From contig CANNZV010002315.1 of the NCBI GenBank assembly GCA_947561585.1, positions 1 to 64,000 on the forward strand: a stretch of 64,000 nucleotides of DNA. The letters run 5' to 3'. Under the pieces are notes generated by a model, which made no database searches, was not told where the DNA came from, and was given only the letters and a program-made list of their open reading frames with translations. This DNA is from Caprella mutica (taxonomy: Eukaryota; Arthropoda; Malacostraca; Amphipoda; Caprellidae). The position numbers and the translations under genes are program-made. Shown here one piece after another: positions 58,976 to 64,000 of this stretch. Every line of letters begins with the position of its first letter. Positions within the stretch are counted from its first letter, which is position 1.

Positions 58976-60417
58976 ATATGTCACGCGCGTTTGAGTGATC
59001 TGCTATATCGACCGATGTCACCGCGCGAACCACTGATCAACAGTTTGCGCAGCCATCGATCGATTGCTGCGCTTTCGAATGATACGGATTTTCTTATGTT
59101 TATGCATTTAATTAATTGTTTTGTTTTTAATTGAAAAATATTTTCTTATAATTTTTTTTTATGTAGGTAGGTAATGAGGCAAACATCAGTCGATTGCTGC
59201 GCATTTGAATGATATGGATTTGTATGTTTATGCATCTAATTGTTACATTTAATAGAGCAACCATCAGTTGATTGATGTGCGTTTGAATAATATGGATTTG
59301 TTAGTTTATTCATCTAATTGTTACATTCAATAGAGAAGCCATGCAGTCATTAGATGCATAAATTAATAAAATGCATATAATTCAAATGCGCAACAATCGA
59401 TTGATGGTTCCTCTATTAAATGTAGCAATTAGATGCATAAAGTAACAAAATCCATATCATTCAAACGCGCAACAATTGACTGATGATTGCTCCATTAAAG
59501 GTCCTCTTCAGGCTCCGGGGGAAAAATGAGTTTATTACACAATATTATAGAACTAATGTCTACGATCATTATTCTGCAAACTGCATACAATTCGGTTCAG
59601 TATATATTTTATAATTTCATTTTAAAAATTTTAATACTCTGTGAGCAACAATCGTGTGAATCTCCAACCTGAAACTGAGAACGAAGATTGTACACTCTTT
59701 CTTTTGATTTCAAATTTAAATTTTTAAACAAACAATGCATTTTTGGTCTTCTTTTAAGATATTAATTGTTTCTAAAAGTATAGAAACGTTTCTATAATAA
59801 GTTTATCCAATTTTAAACATTTAAAAGAGTAATAAATAGATTTATTACACCAAATACCTAGTTGACAATCAAAACCAATGGTGTAGCTACATTCTTTTTC
59901 TTCAGACTGAAAATTAGAAAGTTGGAAATAAATTAGGTTTTGTAGAGTTTGGATTATAAAATCTTTAAAAGCTTATAAAATTAAAAATATCCTATCAAAT
60001 TTTATGGGGTTTACAGTAAAATGATAAGAAACATTAGTCTCCTTGATTTAAGCAACGAAAAAATTTGCTTGGACCTTATCCATATATATCATCATTCAAA
60101 CGCGCAACAATCGACTGATGGTTGCTCTATTAAATGTAATAATTAGTTGAATAAACATACAAATCCATATCATTTAAACGTGCAGCAATCGACTGATGTT
60201 TGCCATATTACCTAAAATAAAAAAAAATTATTTAAAAAGACAATATTTTTCCATTAAAAACAAAACATTTAATTAAATGTTTAAGCTAAGAAAATCCGTA
60301 TAATTTGAATGCGCAGAAATCGATTGATGGTTGCTCTATCGATTGATGGCTGCGCAAACTATAGATCAGCAGCAAAATCGGTCGATATTGCAGATCACTC
60401 AAACGCGCGTGACATAT
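58976..60417. mobile_element. Palindromic element H with CACGCGCGTTTGAGTG ends
   Basis: Inverted ends TATGTCACGCGCGTTTGAGT and onward through GATCTGC(T/A)ATATCGACCGAT. The interior is made of units with CAATCGA(C/T)TGATGGTTGC and CATATCATTCAAACGCG that face each other around 59350. A family D MITE sits at 59499-60075. Non-coding. Confidence 0.65.
59499..60075 (+). mobile_element. MITE family D, copy nested in element H
   Basis: TTAA at 59495-59498, then AGGTCCTCTTCAGGCTCC; the right end GGACCT is followed by TTAT instead of TTAA. The landmarks match copies 2 and 3. Confidence 0.75.
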
Positions 60418-61159
60418 ATATCTAGTTGAGTTTTATTTCGGTTTCAGTTTCTTATATTAGTTCCCTTTCTTTATTTTCAGGCTGGCTGTCAGTCTTTACC
60501 CATTCTTAAGAAACTAATAGAACTACACTACATAGTCTGCATCAATCAATCAATTCATCTTCAAGGATGGGAAGAAAAGTTGTTCCTCATAATTATTTAA
60601 TTGTTTTGAGTTTTCTAATTTTGGGCCATGGTTTAGAGGATGACAAACTGTGAGCCAAAATTTCACAAAGCTCAGTGAGATATTTCACTTCTATTGTTGT
60701 CTCCAGCAGACTGGTGAATCTGTCCACACTAAGAAATATGGAATATTCTGATGTTATCTTGGTTTTCAGTTTGACTGTAGTCAAATTTGGTCACAAGTTA
60801 AATAAATGGTAATGTTAGTTATGTTTCTAATGTAAGAAATAAATATCTGTAAATATGGTTCAGATGCCTCACTGAGTTTTGAAAACATGTTCCATATTCT
60901 GCCATCTAGCTACCTAACTATAGAAATAGGTAAAATGTTCTTTGAGAAATCGTGTCCGATTCTTTAGTCAAATGGAAATAGCCACCTTACGTATCCCTAA
61001 ATTAATTTTTATTTGAGACAGGTTAGGATTAGTGAGTGGATTTCTCATGAAAATATAAGTAGTTCTGGGACAACTAATTAAAAAATATTAAATAATTATG
61101 ACATGTTACTCTGAAGCTTGAAAAAATGGCTTTTCAAAAATACATTAAAATGTTCTTGA

Positions 61160-61490
61160 TTCTTATTCATTTCATGTTATTTGAATTTCCTCAATTTAAC
61201 CCTTTAGAGTATGTTGGGACACATTATGTCCCAACAGACATATTTGTCCCCAGGTCAGTAGTAGGATTTGAGGAGTTTGTACCGTTCGGGCGAACCGGTT
61301 GCTAGACAGTTTGAATCCCACCATTGCGTTGGTTTAATAGTGCAATGGCCCGGTTCGCCTGAGAGGTACAAACTCCTCACATCCTACTACTGACCTGGGG
61401 ACAAATATGTCTGTTGGTACATAATGTGTCCCAGCAGACTTGAAAGGGTTAAATTGACAAAAATTGAAATAACATGAAATGAATAAGTAC
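61160..61490. repeat. 330-bp palindrome containing TTAA-CCCTTT ends
   Basis: The arms pair from TTCTTATTCATTTCATGTTA on the left to its inverse on the right, through TTAACCCTTT (61196-61205) and AAAGGGTTAA (61443-61452), GGGACACATTATGT and CAGGTCAGTAGTAGGAT. The inner 249 bp looks like a piggyBac-type MITE, but the outer flanks pair as well. Confidence 0.7.
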
Positions 61491-61498
61491 CTAAATAT

Positions 61499-61795
61499 TA
61501 GGGATGCGATGATACCCAAATTTTCACCTATACAGGTACCATGCCGATACCAATACCTAGATTTGTCACCGATACTGATACCATGCTGATACAGATACTT
61601 TGATTATTTAAATGTTAGTAAAAATTTTAAATTTTAAAAATTATGCTTACCTATCTATATGAAATCATAGTTTCATTAATTTATATTAGAATTTTTCATT
61701 TACATAAATGATGATTATAACTTTTTTAAATAGTAGTGGTATCGGCACTTTCTTGCCGATACCAGAAAAATTAGTGATACTTCTTCTCATCCCTA
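61499..61795. mobile_element. Small MITE with TAGGGATG ends
   Basis: The left end is TAGGGATGCGATGATACC and the right end CATCCCTA. Subterminal CCGATACC/GATACTGATACC units occur on both sides. 297 bp, non-coding; no target duplication is clear. Confidence 0.45.
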
Positions 61796-62094
61796 CAAAA
61801 TATTCCTCAAATTTATGTGTCCATGAAATCTCCAAAATAAAAAAAAGGATCTTTAAGATACCAAACCATACCAGTCAATTGGATAAAATTTAATAATATT
61901 CTAAAAAGTAAATGCATCATAGTGTTTGCTTATAGATTTGAGGGAGTGGATTGTGTTGATTGCTCTACAGCTGCTCTACCTTCTACCCTTCACCTGTGAC
62001 CTGGCTAATGAGATTAATCTTGAGCAAGGTTGGAATGCCACTCCCAATTGCTCCCTAATGTCTCATCCATAGCTAGATTAGTTCTGAAGGATGC

Positions 62095-63490
62095 AGCGAT
62101 TAGATCCTTCGAGTAGCACATGTTTTGAACCTATAGCAGGACACCTAATGAAATGTGCTTGGTCTGTAAGCACTTCTCCTAATAGATAAACACGAGGCAG
62201 TGCCAATTATTTCACCGGTCTTAAAAGGTTCTTCTAGCAAGAATGATCTCTGTCGCTGGATTTGGCACTTTGGCAGCTCTCTGACTAGACAAGTTGTCCA
62301 AATCATCACTGTCTGAGGGTAACGAGTTTGATGATCTTTGGCAAAAAGAAGCTCCAATCGGAGTCAACCTAACTCTTGCAGATAGCATCTTTTTTCTTGA
62401 TACTTCTTCTTGTGAAACCCATCTTTGCTAACTTGTGAATCGTGCTGTTCCTTAAAGTCCTCATTTCTTGCTTCATTATCTTCATTCTCTTGCCTTCTTT
62501 TTTTAGAGAAGTGACATATAACTTAGCTTTTTTCAAAAGAGCTAACATTGTGTGTTTGCTCGAGTCTGGCCCTAGCTGGTCTAGTTTACATATAACTGTG
62601 TTCACTCTCATTGAGAATATATCCTGCATATTCTTCCACACGAATTACAGCATCAGCTAGTAAGCCTAAGTTAAGCTTGCTGATATCTGGTGAAAACCTT
62701 CATCTATCTTTTGAAATAATATATTCGTAGAACTGCACACCACAACCACAGTCTCCTAACTGCATCATTATTCAAAATTAATACAGTTAAGGAACTCTAT
62801 AAATATTCAATATTTATTTAGTCAGGAGACGGTAGTTGTGGTGTGCAGTTCTGTGATAATATTGCTATACAAAGTTGTTTGATGTTTCCAACTAGAGGTC
62901 AGCAAGTTAAACTTAAATTTACTTGCTGATGCTGTAATTCGTGTGGAATAATAAGCAGGATATAATCCAAAGGAGCCTGAATATAGTTATATGTAAACTA
63001 GACCAGCTAGGGCCTGACTCGAACAAGCATACAATGTTAGCTCTTTTGAAAAAAGCTAAGTTATATGTCACTTCTCTAAAAAAAGAAGGCAAGAGAATGA
63101 AGATAATGAAGCAAGAAATGAGGACTCTAAGGAACAATATCATTCACAAGTTATCAAAGATGGGTTTCAAAAGAAGATGTATCAAGAATGAAGATGCTAT
63201 CTGCAAGAGTTTGGTTAGCTCTGACTGGAGCTATTTCTTGCAAAAATCATCAAACTCATTACCTTTTGATAGTGATGATTTGGACAACTTGTCTAGTGGG
63301 ATAGCTGCCAATGTGACAAATCCAGCAACATAGAGCACTCCAGCTTGGAGAACCTATTAGACAGGTGAAATTATGGGCACTGCCTCGTGTCTATCTATTT
63401 AAAGAAGTGCTTCCAGACCAAGCACTTTTAAAAAGGTATCCTGCGATAGGTTCAAAAGATGTGCTACCCATAGGATACCCTTGAGTGACA
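62095..63490. repeat. Large inverted repeat carrying an unknown coding fragment twice
   Basis: Arms of about 650 bp (62095-62755 and 62835-63490) mirror each other with roughly 85-90% similarity by eye. They are separated by about 80 bases around 62760-62835. Each arm holds the same reading in opposite orientation. Confidence 0.75.
62941..63333 (+). CDS. Unknown coiled-coil fragment (right arm copy)
   Basis: A 130-codon reading opened by a non-ATG codon: basic coiled region ICKLDQLGPDSNKHTMLALL and KKEGKRMKIMKQEMRTLRN, then acidic PFDSDDLDNLSSG. The mirror reading at 62641-62369 on the minus strand keeps ICKLDQLGPDS and the coiled part and stops earlier. Conservation between arms at protein level suggests it once belonged to a transposase or other coding element. 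I do not recognise the family. Confidence 0.35.
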   Translation: MWNNKQDIIQRSLNIVICKLDQLGPDSNKHTMLALLKKAKLYVTSLKKEGKRMKIMKQEMRTLRNNIIHKLSKMGFKRRCIKNEDAICKSLVSSDWSYFLQKSSNSLPFDSDDLDNLSSGIAANVTNPAT

Positions 63491-64000
63491 GGTCTGGCAA
63501 AGAAAAGTAAATGTTGCCTCTTTCAGAACTAATCTAGCTATGGATGAGAGATTAGCTAACGGAAGTGACATTACCATCTTGTCAAAGATCTCGTTATCCA
63601 GGTGAAGAGTAGCAGGCTGGGGTAGCTGTAGAGCACCCCACACAATCCCTTTCCTTGGATCTATAGGCAAACACTATGATATATTGACTTTTTAGAACAT
63701 TTTAAAATTTTACCAAAGATCTTTCGGTTAAAGTCACATTCAATTGACTGCTGCTATTTTAGCAATCCCACAATTAATGATATCTTGCATCAGAAAATTT
63801 AGTGATATATTATTTATGTTGGTGGAGAATTCTCTTTCATGTAATTTATAGAAGTTTTTATTATAATATAGGAGTTTTTAATTTTATATCAGTCTAATTT
63901 TGGTGGATGCTGTAGATAATTAAGAGCAGGTTGACCAATTTAGTATTTCAGAATATATCTGAAACTTCAGTATCTCTTTTTGAAAACGTGTATTTGTAGA

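Noticed and set aside
61200..61448. Plain piggyBac-type MITE
   Set aside because: Kept only as a possibility, since the inverted repeat continues beyond the TTAA on both sides.
47366..64000. Further SVOP-like exons
   Set aside because: I looked for the expected continuation of the transporter domain but found no convincing exon; short exons could have been missed.

Overview
This is AT-rich animal genomic DNA, most likely from an insect or other arthropod. The evidence is spliced genes with GT-AG introns, orthologues of muscle, ESCRT and synaptic-vesicle genes that resemble the fly versions, and many cut-and-paste transposons, MITEs and Helitrons. The exact lineage cannot be fixed from the sequence. 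All host genes lie on the + strand.

Layout. (1) 1-11.3 kb: the 3' two thirds of a Zasp/PDLIM (Enigma-family) gene, with an acidic linker, a Pro/Ala-rich linker and three LIM domains. It offers two alternative ways to begin the first of these LIM domains and two alternative terminal exons. (2) 11.7-20.7 kb: nested transposons, including a 3.7-kb pogo/Tigger-like element with an apparently intact two-exon transposase. (3) 20.75-32.1 kb: a complete seven-exon IST1 gene (ESCRT-III regulator). Three of its introns hold large minisatellites, and one of these is built from copies of the gene's own exon-6 acceptor junction. (4) 32.35-34.62 kb: two adjacent non-autonomous Helitrons. (5) 35.4-39.05 kb: a four-exon gene derived from a pogo transposase. 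Its catalytic triad reads H-D-E, so it looks domesticated. (6) 40.5-43.7 kb: nested hAT-type MITEs with perfect 8-bp target duplications, followed by short tandem repeats. (7) 43.9-47.4 kb: the first coding exons of an SVOP/SV2-like transporter, with a 2.1-kb array of a 36-bp unit in one intron. The rest of that gene was not found in the window. (8) 47.9-64 kb: transposon-dominated sequence, with a fold-back Tc1/mariner, a BEL/Pao remnant split by a mariner, a piggyBac deletion derivative, a hAT element containing a broken THAP domain, and several long palindromes.

The main theme is that every host gene here carries a minisatellite. Several of these include or abut exon boundaries, so splice-site sequence is multiplied: an acceptor in IST1, a donor in Zasp, donor-like sites in the SVOP intron, and a repeat that begins over a Zasp stop codon. 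The second theme is a contrast, about 18 kb apart, between a pogo-like transposase with a complete D-D-D triad and an unrelated-looking relative that has lost the first D.
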